From Roseibium aggregatum (GTDB lineage Bacteria; Pseudomonadota; Alphaproteobacteria; Rhizobiales; Stappiaceae), in assembly GCF_014692675.1 (NCBI RefSeq), contig NZ_JABFCZ010000014.1, forward strand, positions 62,001-126,000: DNA of 64,000 bases, given 5' to 3'. A program made the position numbers and the translations under genes. The notes beneath the pieces were generated by a model. That model ran no database searches, had not been told where the DNA came from, and saw only the letters and a list, made by a program, of their open reading frames with translations. The first letter of the stretch is position 1. Every line of letters begins with the position of its first letter. This document shows positions 1 through 10,004 of the stretch, piece after piece.

Positions 1-387
1 TCCGACCGCGGCGGATCGCAACAACTTTACGTGATGAATGCGGACGGAACGAACGCCCAGCGGATCTCCTTCGGCCCGGGCCGGTATTCGACGCCGGTGT
101 GGTCGCCGCGCGGCGACCTGATCGCCTTCACCAAGCAGCATCAGGGCCGGTTCATGATCGGTGTGATGAGCCCTGACGGCAAGGGAGAACGCATTTTGAC
201 CGAGGGCTATCACAATGAAGGCCCGGCTTGGTCACCAAATGGCCGTGTTCTCGTGTTCTTCCGCGATACGCCGGGCGCGAATGGCGGGCCTCAGATATGG
301 ACGGTCGATCTGACCGGCTATAACGAGCAGCGTGTTACCACGCCGTCCTTCGCATCGGATCCGTCCTGGTCGCCGCTGATCGACTAG
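1..387 (+). CDS. tolB: Tol-Pal system protein TolB, C-terminal part (5' end outside window)
   Basis: The reading frame is open from base 1 and ends at a TAG, so only the last 128 codons are here. It shows WD40-like/PD40 beta-propeller repeats typical of Tol[41 protein letters not shown] and DPSWSPL. TolB is a periplasmic propeller that binds Pal and the TolA/TolQR complex and helps constrict the outer membrane during division. The next gene, pal, follows on the same strand after 139 bp, the usual order for this operon. The signal peptide and N-terminal domain are upstream of the window. Confidence 0.93.
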   Translation, partial: SDRGGSQQLYVMNADGTNAQRISFGPGRYSTPVWSPRGDLIAFTKQHQGRFMIGVMSPDGKGERILTEGYHNEGPAWSPNGRVLVFFRDTPGANGGPQIWTVDLTGYNEQRVTTPSFASDPSWSPLID

Positions 388-526
388 GAGGGATACGGGA
401 CGACCGGCAGGATTGAACACACGGATCGATTAGGTAACTGTTTACCAGTTTTGCCAAGACGGTCTTAACCACCTTTGGCTAGAAACTGTTCACCCTGTCG
501 GGGCCGGTGGGGATAGGAGAACGAGA

Positions 527-1012
527 ATGTTTGAATTGGGGAAGTTGGCGCGGGGCGCTAAATTCATGGCCGTCATCGGTGCCATGCTGTTCGTCGCCGC
601 CTGCGCCCAGACACAGCCGGATGGTCTTCAGGGCAATGTGAAGCCCGGCACAGGCCAGGATTTCGTCGTCAATGTCGGCGATCGCGTGTTCTTTGAAGAG
701 GACCAGTCGACGCTGAGCGCGCAGGCGAAGGCGACGCTGGACAAGCAGGCACAGTGGCTGAGCAGCTATTCGAAATACACCATCACCGTCGAGGGACACG
801 CGGACGAACGCGGTACCCGGCAGTATAACCTTGCACTCGGCGCGCGCCGCGCCAATGCGACCCGGGACTATCTGGTCTCGCGCGGCGTTTCGGCCTCGCG
901 GATCAAGACGATTTCCTACGGCAAGGAACGGCCCGTGGCGGTGTGTAACGACAACAGCTGCTGGTCGCAGAACCGGCGCGCCGTGACGGTCCTGAACAAC
1001 GCTTCGAGCTAG
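527..1012 (+). CDS. pal: Peptidoglycan-associated lipoprotein Pal
   Basis: The 161-residue protein starts with a short basic segment, a hydrophobic core and a lipobox ending at Cys26 (LFVAAC), so it should be a lipidated outer-membrane lipoprotein. Residues ~50-160 form an OmpA-like peptidoglycan-binding domain. The signature TVEGHADERGTRQYN and the following ALGARRANATRDYL contain the conserved Asp and Arg that contact diaminopimelate. An AGGAGA ribosome-binding site lies before the ATG. Pal tethers the outer membrane to peptidoglycan and partners TolB, encoded just upstream. A strong terminator follows, so cpoB downstream probably also has its own promoter. Confidence 0.95.
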   Translation: MFELGKLARGAKFMAVIGAMLFVAACAQTQPDGLQGNVKPGTGQDFVVNVGDRVFFEEDQSTLSAQAKATLDKQAQWLSSYSKYTITVEGHADERGTRQYNLALGARRANATRDYLVSRGVSASRIKTISYGKERPVAVCNDNSCWSQNRRAVTVLNNASS

Positions 1013-1035
1013 CAGACGCGTCTGTGTCAGTTATG

Positions 1036-1069
1036 GAGGCCGGGCTGTTTGCCCGGCCTCTTTCTTTTT
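1036..1069 (+). terminator. Rho-independent terminator after pal
   Basis: A perfect 10-bp GC-rich stem (1036-1045 with 1051-1060) with a five-base TGTTT loop is followed at once by TTTCTTTTT. It lies 23 bp after the pal stop codon. Confidence 0.9.
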
Positions 1070-1197
1070 GTCCGCAGGCCCGGGTGCCGCGCGCGAAAAA
1101 TTTCGGCGTTTATGCCAAATTTTGGCCGAACTCCGCGTGCCCTGTGGTATCCAGCCGTTGAGTAGGACGGTGGTCCTGCACAAGACGGAGGATTGGA

Positions 1198-2190
1198 ATG
1201 GGGAAATTGAAAGCACTGTCGGCAATCCTGGCCGCGCTGGCTTTGTTCACGCTTGCCAGCCCGTCACAGGCGCAGCTGTTCGGCCGTAAGGACAATTCGA
1301 ATGTCCGGGTCGACGAATTGGAAGAGCGGATGCGCGTCCTGACCGGCCATATCGAGCAGCTGTCCTACCAGGTGCGGGAACTGCAGGATCAGATCCGGCG
1401 CATGCAGGAAGACAATGAATACCGCTTCCAGCAGCTGGAAGGCGGCGGAAAACCGGGCAAACGCTCCGATGCCGGACAGCCGGAACCGCCCGCAGGCAAG
1501 CTTGCCGACAGCGTCCAGACGCTCGGCACACTGCCGGCCGGCGGATCGGGTGACGGCGAATGGGGAGCATCCGGCGGCTACCAGAACAATGGTTCCAACG
1601 ACGGTTCTGCCGACGGTTCTTCCGGCGGCCTTCCCGGAAACGGGCCGATCGATCTGTCGGCTCTGGCCGGCGGCCTTTCCGCCGGGCTGGATAATGGCGG
1701 ACAAAACAACGGCGGCCAGACCAGCAACGGACTGCCGCCCATCGGTCAGGGGGATAACGGCACCGAAGCGGCCGGCAACACCATGGCAGGCCTTGCGCCG
1801 AGTGGCGATCCCCGCGCCGACTACGACCGCGCCTACAGCTATGCGGTCAACGGCCAATACAAGGCGGCGGAAGAGGGCTTCCGCGCCTTTATCGATACCT
1901 ACCCGGATGATCGGCTTGCCGCCAATGCCCAGTACTGGCTCGGCGAGAGCCTGCTGGCCCAGCGGAACTACCGGGAGGCGGCGGATGCCTTCCTGAAGAC
2001 CTACACAGATCATCCGGGCAGCGAAAAGAGCCCCGACAGCCTGTTGAAGCTCGGTCTGTCGCTGAACGGTCTCGGCGAGAACGACGCGGCCTGCGCAACC
2101 TTTTCGGAACTCCTGAACAAATATCCGAACGCGGCGCCGGCGGTCCTCGATCAGGCGCGTGACGAGCAACGTCGTGGCAAGTGCTCCTGA
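1198..2190 (+). CDS. cpoB: Cell division coordinator CpoB / YbgF-like
   Basis: The 330-residue protein has a signal peptide (about residues 1-26, ending SPSQAQ), then a coiled-coil segment at about 38-80 (LEERMRVLTGHIEQLSYQVR) that would trimerise. A long Gly/Asn/Ser-rich low-complexity linker follows, then C-terminal tetratricopeptide repeats from about residue 200 (YDRAYSYAVNGQYKAAEEGF, YWLGESLLAQRNYREAADAF). This is the CpoB/YbgF layout. The protein works in the periplasm to couple Tol-Pal constriction with septal peptidoglycan synthesis. The linker is long and glycine-rich. The 3' end overlaps the proposed tilS start by 32 bp. Confidence 0.9.
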   Translation: MGKLKALSAILAALALFTLASPSQAQLFGRKDNSNVRVDELEERMRVLTGHIEQLSYQVRELQDQIRRMQEDNEYRFQQLEGGGKPGKRSDAGQPEPPAGKLADSVQTLGTLPAGGSGDGEWGASGGYQNNGSNDGSADGSSGGLPGNGPIDLSALAGGLSAGLDNGGQNNGGQTSNGLPPIGQGDNGTEAAGNTMAGLAPSGDPRADYDRAYSYAVNGQYKAAEEGFRAFIDTYPDDRLAANAQYWLGESLLAQRNYREAADAFLKTYTDHPGSEKSPDSLLKLGLSLNGLGENDAACATFSELLNKYPNAAPAVLDQARDEQRRGKCS

Positions 2191-3577
2191 CCGGCCCGAC
2201 AACGTTTCTGTTTTGACGCAAGACGAGGTCACTCAGCTCTTCGAACCGCTGACCGGGTTGGACGCCGTTGCCCTGGGCGTTTCAGGTGGCCCGGATTCTC
2301 TTGCGCTTCTTTATCTTTTCAATGACTGGCGACTGCGGACGAACTGGACCGGCCGTGTCCTGGTGCTGACCGTCGATCACCGGCTTCGGGCCGAGAGCGC
2401 CCTGGAGGCCGATGCGGTTTCGCGCCACTGCGACCAGCTGGGCCTTGCGCATCGGACACTGGTCTGGGACGGCGAAAAGCCTGCCTCCAATGTCCAGGCG
2501 GCCGCCCGCGATGCCCGCTACCGGCTCATGGCGCAGGAAATGCGCGCCGGCGGTATCGCCTGTCTCCTTCTTGCCCATCACCGGGACGATCAGGTCGAGA
2601 CGTTCCTGGACCGCCTGACCCGCGGCAGCGGCGTCTATGGCCTGGGCGCCATGGCTCCCGATCAGCCGAACGGTCCGCATGGACTTCGCTTGCTGCGCCC
2701 CTTGCTGGCGCTTCCAAAGGCACGGCTCGTTGAAGAACTCGCCGCGCGACAGATTTCCTGGGCCGAGGACCCGTCCAACCGCAATCCCGACTACAAGCGC
2801 GTCCGGCTGCGGATCATGGCGGGCCTTCTGGCGGAAGAAGGGCTGGAACCGGACCGTCTCGCCGAAACCGCACGTCGCCTGCGCCGGACCGCTGAAGCCA
2901 TCGACACCTGGGTGGCAAGGGTCTGGCAGGAGGCGGTTAGCGAGCATCCGGCCGGACCCTTGCGCCTGGATTTCGCCGAGATGGCCGGCCTGCCGCAGGA
3001 AGTGCGGCTGCGGCTACTGGCGCGGATGATCCGGCGGGTGACGGGCCGCGACACGCCGCTGCGCCTGTCGAAGCTGGAACACCTTGAAGACCGTCTTCTG
3101 GCCGGGGACGGACAACAGACGCTGTCAGGCGCGATCGTGCTGCGAAAGGGCGGAGATCTCTTCGTCTGGAAGGAGGCAGGCCGGGACCTGCCGGCGAGCA
3201 TCTGCCTTGCAGAGGGCGCCAGCGGCGTCTGGGACGACCGCTACAGCTATGACCGGACAGACGGCGCGGCTGAAGGAGCACCCAAGACACTCGTGCTCGG
3301 CGCCCTGGGCGGGCCGGTGGAGGCATCGGCTCTTGTCGACTGGCCCGCAGGCTGGCCGAAGGCGTCTTTTGCCTGTGCTCCCGCCCTGCGGTACGATGAC
3401 GACCTGGTGTTCGTGCCGGGACTTTTTGTCAAGGCGGGCGACAGGTTCCTGTCGGAAATCAAGCTTTGCCGGCTACCGGACCGGGCCGCGCCCATGCCGG
3501 GTCCGGACGAGAATGGCAGGGACCAGACGATTGCATTTATTAACAATCTTGCATCCGGCAGGCCGATGACGAAGTAA
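2159..3577 (+). CDS. tilS: tRNA(Ile)-lysidine synthase TilS
   Basis: The 472-residue protein contains the PP-loop ATP-pyrophosphatase signature SGGPDS at residues 42-47 and downstream TilS motifs ([44 protein letters not shown]). TilS attaches lysine to C34 of tRNA-Ile(CAU), changing its codon from AUG to AUA, and is essential in most bacteria. The start is uncertain: a GTG at 2159 inside the end of cpoB is used here, but in-frame GTG and TTG codons a little downstream are possible because the N-terminal 20 residues are not conserved. The position between cpoB and ftsH is the usual one in Rhizobiales. Confidence 0.92.
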   Translation: MTSNVVASAPDRPDNVSVLTQDEVTQLFEPLTGLDAVALGVSGGPDSLALLYLFNDWRLRTNWTGRVLVLTVDHRLRAESALEADAVSRHCDQLGLAHRTLVWDGEKPASNVQAAARDARYRLMAQEMRAGGIACLLLAHHRDDQVETFLDRLTRGSGVYGLGAMAPDQPNGPHGLRLLRPLLALPKARLVEELAARQISWAEDPSNRNPDYKRVRLRIMAGLLAEEGLEPDRLAETARRLRRTAEAIDTWVARVWQEAVSEHPAGPLRLDFAEMAGLPQEVRLRLLARMIRRVTGRDTPLRLSKLEHLEDRLLAGDGQQTLSGAIVLRKGGDLFVWKEAGRDLPASICLAEGASGVWDDRYSYDRTDGAAEGAPKTLVLGALGGPVEASALVDWPAGWPKASFACAPALRYDDDLVFVPGLFVKAGDRFLSEIKLCRLPDRAAPMPGPDENGRDQTIAFINNLASGRPMTK

Positions 3578-3625
3578 GTTCCTTAAGGAAAAAGTCAGAG
3601 GCAATGCGCAAGAATGGCGCACCTC

Positions 3626-3657
3626 CTTGGCAGATGGGTTTGCGCGACCTATCTTGG
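3626..3657 (+). promoter_or_regulatory. RpoH (sigma-32)-type heat-shock promoter of ftsH
   Basis: CTTG at 3626-3629, an 18-base spacer and CCTATCTTGG at 3648-3657 match the alphaproteobacterial heat-shock consensus as I recall it (CTTG-N17/18-CYTAT-T--G) at every specified position. Transcription would begin near 3663, about 50 bases before the ftsH ATG at 3712. That also argues against any ftsH start upstream of the promoter. Confidence 0.7.
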
Positions 3658-3711
3658 CAGGTGAGTACTAACGCCGCGCAGGTTTTTGCGTGCGGCGGTA
3701 AAGGGATCGAA

Positions 3712-5634
<1,923 letters not shown>

Positions 5635-5654
5635 TCGGACAGTAGAATGTGAAA

Positions 5655-5680
5655 ATGCCCGGCCTTTGCCGGGCATTTTT
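5655..5680 (+). terminator. Rho-independent terminator after ftsH
   Basis: A 9-bp stem (ATGCCCGGC at 5655-5663 with GCCGGGCAT at 5668-5676), a CTTT loop and a T tract, placed 21 bp after the ftsH stop. Confidence 0.9.
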
Positions 5681-5783
5681 GTGTGTGGAGCGTAATACTT
5701 GCTCATAATTTTTGAACCGTTTTTTGCCATAATTCGCGCTAAAAGAAGCAAAACCAAAATTCTCAAGCAGGCGACAAACACAT

Positions 5784-7127
5784 ATGCGCAAGTTCTTCGG
5801 CACGGACGGCATTCGCGGGCAGGCAAACACATTTCCCATTACCGCTGAAATGGCGCTCAAGGTCGGAATGGCAGCCGGGATTGCTTTCAAGAACGGCGGC
5901 CACCGGCACCGGGTCGTGATCGGCAAGGACACGCGGCTTTCCGGCTACATGATCGAGAATGCGCTGGTCGCCGGATTTACCTCCGTCGGCATGGATGCGT
6001 TTCTCTTAGGCCCCATGCCGACCCCTTCCGTCGCCATGCTGACCCACTCGCTTCGGGCCGATCTCGGCGTCATGATTTCCGCTTCGCATAATCCCTTCCA
6101 GGACAACGGCATCAAGTTCTTCGGTCCCGACGGGTTCAAGCTGAGCGATGCCATCGAACTGGAAATCGAGCGGATCGCGGAAAGCGACATGAGCGCGCTT
6201 CTTCCCGGTCCGGGCGACCTGGGGCGCGCGAAGCGGATCGAGGGCGCGCAGCAGCGCTACATCGAATTCGCAAAGCGCACGCTGCCGCGTGACATGAGCC
6301 TTGAGGGTCTCAGGGTCGCGATCGATTGCGCAAACGGAGCAGCCTACAAGGTCGCGCCGGAGGCCCTTTGGGAGCTGGGCGCGGAGGTGATCGCCCTCGG
6401 TGTCGCGCCGGACGGGTTCAACATCAACAAGGATTGCGGCTCGACCTCCACCGATGCCCTGATCAGGAAGGTGCATGAGGTCCGTGCCGATATCGGTATC
6501 GCCCTCGACGGTGACGCGGATCGCGTCATCATCGTCGACGAGAACGGCCAGGTGATCGACGGCGATCAGCTCATGGCGGTCGTCGCGCAATCCTGGCAGG
6601 CGCATAACCGGCTCTCCGCGCCGGGGATCGTGGCCACGGTCATGTCCAACCTCGGGCTGGAACGTTATCTGGAGAGCCTCGATCTCGGCCTTGTCAGGAC
6701 CAAGGTGGGCGACCGCTATGTGGTCGAACGCATGCGCGCGGACGGATACAACGTCGGCGGCGAGCAGTCCGGGCATATCGTCCTGTCCGATTTCGCCACC
6801 ACCGGCGACGGCCTGATCGCGGCCCTGCAGATCATGGCCTGCGTCAAGGATCAGAACCGGCCGGTCTCCGAAGTCTGCCGGCGTTTCGAGCCGGTGCCGC
6901 AGATCCTGAAGAACGTCCGCTATCAGGGCGGCAAGCCCCTGGAACAGGAAGACGTCAAGACCGCGATCCGGGACGGCGAGGGCCGTCTCGGCAAGAACGG
7001 CCGCCTGGTCATCCGGGCTTCGGGCACGGAACCGGTCATCCGCGTCATGGCGGAAGGCGACGATGCCGATCTCGTCAGCCAGGTGGTCAACGATATCGCG
7101 GATTCCGTGGCCAGGTCGGCTGCCTGA
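5784..7127 (+). CDS. glmM: Phosphoglucosamine mutase GlmM
   Basis: This 447-residue enzyme converts glucosamine-6-phosphate to glucosamine-1-phosphate for UDP-GlcNAc, peptidoglycan and LPS synthesis. It starts with the family signature [10 protein letters not shown]. The phosphoserine loop is [12 protein letters not shown] with the catalytic serine at residue 101. The metal-binding loop ALDGDADR lies near residue 243, the sugar-binding loop GGEQSGH near 330, and the C-terminal phosphate-binding loop [12 protein letters not shown] is present. It follows ftsH across a terminator, so it probably has its own promoter in the AT-rich 5690-5780 stretch. Linkage to ftsH is common in alphaproteobacteria. 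Confidence 0.96.
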   Translation: MRKFFGTDGIRGQANTFPITAEMALKVGMAAGIAFKNGGHRHRVVIGKDTRLSGYMIENALVAGFTSVGMDAFLLGPMPTPSVAMLTHSLRADLGVMISASHNPFQDNGIKFFGPDGFKLSDAIELEIERIAESDMSALLPGPGDLGRAKRIEGAQQRYIEFAKRTLPRDMSLEGLRVAIDCANGAAYKVAPEALWELGAEVIALGVAPDGFNINKDCGSTSTDALIRKVHEVRADIGIALDGDADRVIIVDENGQVIDGDQLMAVVAQSWQAHNRLSAPGIVATVMSNLGLERYLESLDLGLVRTKVGDRYVVERMRADGYNVGGEQSGHIVLSDFATTGDGLIAALQIMACVKDQNRPVSEVCRRFEPVPQILKNVRYQGGKPLEQEDVKTAIRDGEGRLGKNGRLVIRASGTEPVIRVMAEGDDADLVSQVVNDIADSVARSAA

Positions 7128-7157
7128 CCAACATCAAGACTTAGTTTCGATCGGACA

Positions 7158-7192
7158 GGCGTTGCCTTGCGGAAGGCGGCGCCTTTTTCTTT
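7158..7192 (+). terminator. Rho-independent terminator after glmM
   Basis: An 11-bp stem (7158-7168 with 7173-7183, including two G-T pairs), a GCGG loop and a TTTTTCTTT tract. Confidence 0.85.
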
Positions 7193-7354
7193 ATGAAAAG
7201 TAAACAAAAGCGATTCCGTTAAGTATTTCTTAAGGTAAAAAAACTCGGTTAATGAGTACGGTTAAGTCACCTTTAATGAATTCCGGCCATTGTTGACATG
7301 TTCAAGCGCGAACCGCAACCGAACGTGCGGACGGCTGAAGAAGAGGACTAGGAC

Positions 7355-8164
7355 ATGGTCATGTATTTTAAGCGATTGTCTTTGGCCGGCATCGCGGTTG
7401 TTATGTCGACTGCGGCCTTCGCTGCCGACCTTCCGGCACCGGTCATCGAACACATTCCGCAAGTGCCGGCTGTCGGCGGCTGGTACCTGCGCGGCGATAT
7501 CGGCTACAAGCTCTACGGCGATCCGAACGGCAGCTTCAACGATTCCGTTGTCGGCGATCTGCGCTACGAGCGCGAAAGCATGGACAACGCGTGGATGATC
7601 GGCGTCGGTGTCGGTTACAAGTTCACAGACCACCTCCGCAGTGACCTGACGCTCGATTACGAAACGCCGGCGAAGGCCAAGGGCTACGCGGTCTGCGGCG
7701 GCTGTGTCGGCGGCTTCTCCACGGAATCCACCGACATCGATGTCTGGACCCTGATGCTGAACGGTTACTATGACATCGGCACCTGGAACAACATTACGCC
7801 TTATGTCGGCGCCGGCGTCGGTGCGGCTTATGTGCGCACGGACAGCACGTTGTCGCAGAACCCGGGTGGAACGACGACCGCCTATGACGGCGCCCACGCC
7901 GAGTGGAACTTCGCCTGGGCCCTGATGGCGGGTGCATCCTATGCCGTCACGCCGAACTGGAGCATCGACGCGGGCTACCGGTACAAGAACCTGGGCACGG
8001 CCAAGACGGTGAAATACTACAACACCGGTTCCGGTCAGACCCGGTCGGAATTCGCCGATCTGAGTGCGCATGAATTCCGGCTCGGTGTCCGCTACCAGTT
8101 CGCGAACCAGGTGGCCGCGGTGCCCACCTATTTCCCGCCGCAGCCGATCACCAGCAACTACTGA
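7355..8164 (+). CDS. Outer-membrane beta-barrel protein (Omp25/RopB-like OMP_b-brl family)
   Basis: The 269-residue protein has a clear signal peptide (cleavage near AAFA-ADLPAP) followed by alternating aromatic/hydrophobic strands of a small porin-like barrel: GGWYLRGDIGYK, MIGVGVGYKFTDHLRSDLTL, ITPYVGAGVGAAYV, SIDAGYRYKNLG and HEFRLGVRYQF. The short acidic/Pro N terminus after cleavage resembles Rhizobiales surface proteins such as Omp25, Omp31 and RopB. A Cys pair (CGGC) in an outer loop could form a disulphide. It is monocistronic, framed by the glmM terminator and its own terminator. Function beyond a structural or immunogenic surface barrel cannot be told. A second in-frame ATG at 7361 is an alternative start. 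Confidence 0.82.
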   Translation: MVMYFKRLSLAGIAVVMSTAAFAADLPAPVIEHIPQVPAVGGWYLRGDIGYKLYGDPNGSFNDSVVGDLRYERESMDNAWMIGVGVGYKFTDHLRSDLTLDYETPAKAKGYAVCGGCVGGFSTESTDIDVWTLMLNGYYDIGTWNNITPYVGAGVGAAYVRTDSTLSQNPGGTTTAYDGAHAEWNFAWALMAGASYAVTPNWSIDAGYRYKNLGTAKTVKYYNTGSGQTRSEFADLSAHEFRLGVRYQFANQVAAVPTYFPPQPITSNY

Positions 8165-8184
8165 GCTGGACGCAAACCAGTTGA

Positions 8185-8219
8185 AAAGGCCGGCGCCATC
8201 GCCGGCCTTTTTCGTTTTT
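8185..8219 (+). terminator. Rho-independent terminator after the outer-membrane barrel gene
   Basis: An 11-bp stem (AAAGGCCGGCG at 8185-8195 with CGCCGGCCTTT at 8200-8210), a CCAT loop and a TTTCGTTTTT tail. Confidence 0.92.
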
Positions 8220-8282
8220 GGAAAAATATTTTCTCCAAATTCATTTGACGCTTCGGTTGATCGGGCCTATCCCAATCAGTGG

Positions 8283-8328
8283 GCCACCCCTCCCCAACGA
8301 GGGGCTCCTATCTGAAAGGGTAGATTAC
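8283..8328 (+). promoter_or_regulatory. Candidate serC-motif leader RNA just upstream of serC
   Basis: A hairpin with a CCCCT/AGGGG stem (8287-8291 with 8300-8304) and a C-rich loop sits directly before the serC start, and the G-rich GAAAGGG ribosome-binding site follows it at about 8314-8320. A conserved element called the serC motif is known in alphaproteobacteria at this position and is thought to act at translation initiation. Placement and shape fit, but I could not compare it with the covariance model. No U tract follows, so it is not a terminator. Confidence 0.5.
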
Positions 8329-9507
8329 ATGACTGCACTGAATTCCAAGCCGGACGTCCGTCCGGCCAATCCCAATTTTTCGTCCGGACCCTGTTCCAAA
8401 CGTCCCGGCTGGTCTCTTGAGAGCCTGTCCGACGCCGTGCTCGGCCGTTCCCACCGCGCGAAAATCGGCAAGGCCAGGCTGGCCGAGGCCATCGATCTCA
8501 CCCGTGAGGTTCTCAAGGTGCCGGCGGATTACCGCATCGGCATCGTGCCGGCGTCCGACACGGGCGCCGTCGAGATGGCGCTGTGGTCGCTGCTCGGCGC
8601 GCGGCCGGTCGACATGCTGGCCTGGGAAAGCTTCGGCTCCGGCTGGGTCACGGACGTGATGAAACAGCTGAAGCTTGAAAACGCGCGCAAGATCGAGGCG
8701 CCCTACGGCGAACTTCCCGATCTTTCGACCGTCGACTTCAGCCATGACGTGGTCTTCACCTGGAACGGCACCACTTCCGGCGTGCGGGTTCCCAACGGCG
8801 ACTGGATCCCGGCAGACCGGGAAGGCCTGACCATCTGCGATGCGACTTCGGCCGCCTTCGCCCAGGATCTCGCCTTCGACAAACTCGATGTGGTGACCTT
8901 CTCCTGGCAGAAGGTGCTCGGCGGCGAGGCGGCCCACGGCATGCTCATCCTGAGCCCGCGGGCGGTCGAACGGCTGGAGAGCTACACGCCTTCATGGCCG
9001 CTGCCGAAGATCTTCCGCCTGACCAAGGGCGGCAAGCTGATCGAGGGCGTGTTCAAGGGCGAGACCATCAACACCCCGTCCATGCTCTGCGTCGAGGATT
9101 ATATCGATGCGCTCAAGTGGGCCCGGTCCGTCGGCGGACTTTCCGGCCTGATCGGCCGCGCGGACGCCAATTTGAAAGTGCTCACCGATTGGGTGGAAAA
9201 GACCGACTGGGTCGATTTCCTCGCCGTCGATCCGGCCACGCGGTCCAACACCTCGGTCTGTCTGAAGGTCGTCGATCCGCAAGTCAGCGCGCTTGCCGCC
9301 GACGAGCAGGCCGCCTTCGCCAAGGCGATGGTGTCCGCTCTTGACGCGGAAGGGGTCGCCTATGACATCGGCGCCTACCGCGATGCACCGTCGGGCTTGC
9401 GGATCTGGGCCGGCGCGACCATCGAGTCCTCCGATCTCGTTGCGTTGACCGCCTGGCTGGACTGGGCCTTCGCCGCCCGGAAGGCAGAGCTCGCCAAGGC
9501 GGCGTGA
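8329..9507 (+). CDS. serC: Phosphoserine aminotransferase SerC
   Basis: Using the ATG at 8329 the protein is 392 residues and begins in the usual rhizobial way ([21 protein letters not shown]). It is a fold-type I PLP enzyme that converts 3-phosphohydroxypyruvate and glutamate to phosphoserine, and it also serves pyridoxal phosphate synthesis. The PLP lysine is Lys195 in [10 protein letters not shown]. Other landmarks are [19 protein letters not shown] and the [10 protein letters not shown] strand with its cofactor-binding Asp. The frame extends upstream to 8218, but that stretch covers a terminator and a leader hairpin. A small unknown gene and serA follow closely, forming a serine-synthesis operon. 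Confidence 0.95.
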   Translation: MTALNSKPDVRPANPNFSSGPCSKRPGWSLESLSDAVLGRSHRAKIGKARLAEAIDLTREVLKVPADYRIGIVPASDTGAVEMALWSLLGARPVDMLAWESFGSGWVTDVMKQLKLENARKIEAPYGELPDLSTVDFSHDVVFTWNGTTSGVRVPNGDWIPADREGLTICDATSAAFAQDLAFDKLDVVTFSWQKVLGGEAAHGMLILSPRAVERLESYTPSWPLPKIFRLTKGGKLIEGVFKGETINTPSMLCVEDYIDALKWARSVGGLSGLIGRADANLKVLTDWVEKTDWVDFLAVDPATRSNTSVCLKVVDPQVSALAADEQAAFAKAMVSALDAEGVAYDIGAYRDAPSGLRIWAGATIESSDLVALTAWLDWAFAARKAELAKAA

Positions 9508-9510
9508 GCG

Positions 9511-9990
9511 ATGCTCACCGACCCGCTGAGTGACAGGCTCGCACGGTTCGTCGAAAGTGTGGGTATTCCGGTGCGAACCGTTTCGCTGCCGGAGCCGACC
9601 TTTTTGCCGGGTCTTGATATCCGGTACGGGGAACTCCTGATCGACGAGGAGCGTCTGCTTTATCCGGGCGATATCTTGCACGAAGCGGGTCATATCGCGG
9701 TGAGCGATACCGACGAACGGCGGAAAGAGAAACTCGATCCAAGCCCCGGTGACGAGATGGCGACAATTGCGTGGTCCTGGGCCGCGCTTTGCCATCTCGG
9801 CCTATCGCCGGAAGTCGTCTTTCACCCAGAGGGTTACAAGGGTGATGCGGCGGCGCTGATCGAAAACTTTTCGACCGGCCACTATATCGGCGTCCCTCTG
9901 CTTCAGCTCTACGGACTGAGCTATGAGCCCAGGCCTGCTGCCGAGGAAGGTGTTGCTCCCTATCCCCATATGTTGCGCTGGTTGCGCTGA
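9511..9990 (+). CDS. Unknown protein with an HEAGH zinc-protease-like motif, between serC and serA
   Basis: This 159-residue protein starts 3 bp after the serC stop and ends 14 bp before serA, so it is almost certainly cotranscribed. No signal peptide or membrane segment is visible. Residues 57-61 read HEAGH inside ILHEAGHIAV, a hydrophobic context like gluzincin metallopeptidase helices. A conserved-looking acidic motif GDEMATIAWSW follows about 20 residues later and could supply a third metal ligand. The C terminus is rich in aromatic residues (PHMLRWLR). I do not recognise the family. Whether it is a protease, a metal-binding protein or something else is unknown; its position suggests a link to serine metabolism. 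Confidence 0.75.
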   Translation: MLTDPLSDRLARFVESVGIPVRTVSLPEPTFLPGLDIRYGELLIDEERLLYPGDILHEAGHIAVSDTDERRKEKLDPSPGDEMATIAWSWAALCHLGLSPEVVFHPEGYKGDAAALIENFSTGHYIGVPLLQLYGLSYEPRPAAEEGVAPYPHMLRWLR

Positions 9991-10004
9991 ATTCAGGTAA
10001 AACA

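Noticed and set aside
432-445. GGTAA-CTGT-TTACC inverted repeat between tolB and pal
   Set aside because: Short and without a known regulator pattern; could be chance in a promoter-containing gap.
3604-3711. N-terminal extension of FtsH by 36 residues
   Set aside because: It covers the predicted heat-shock promoter and its residues do not resemble FtsH; the ATG at 3712 gives the standard N terminus.
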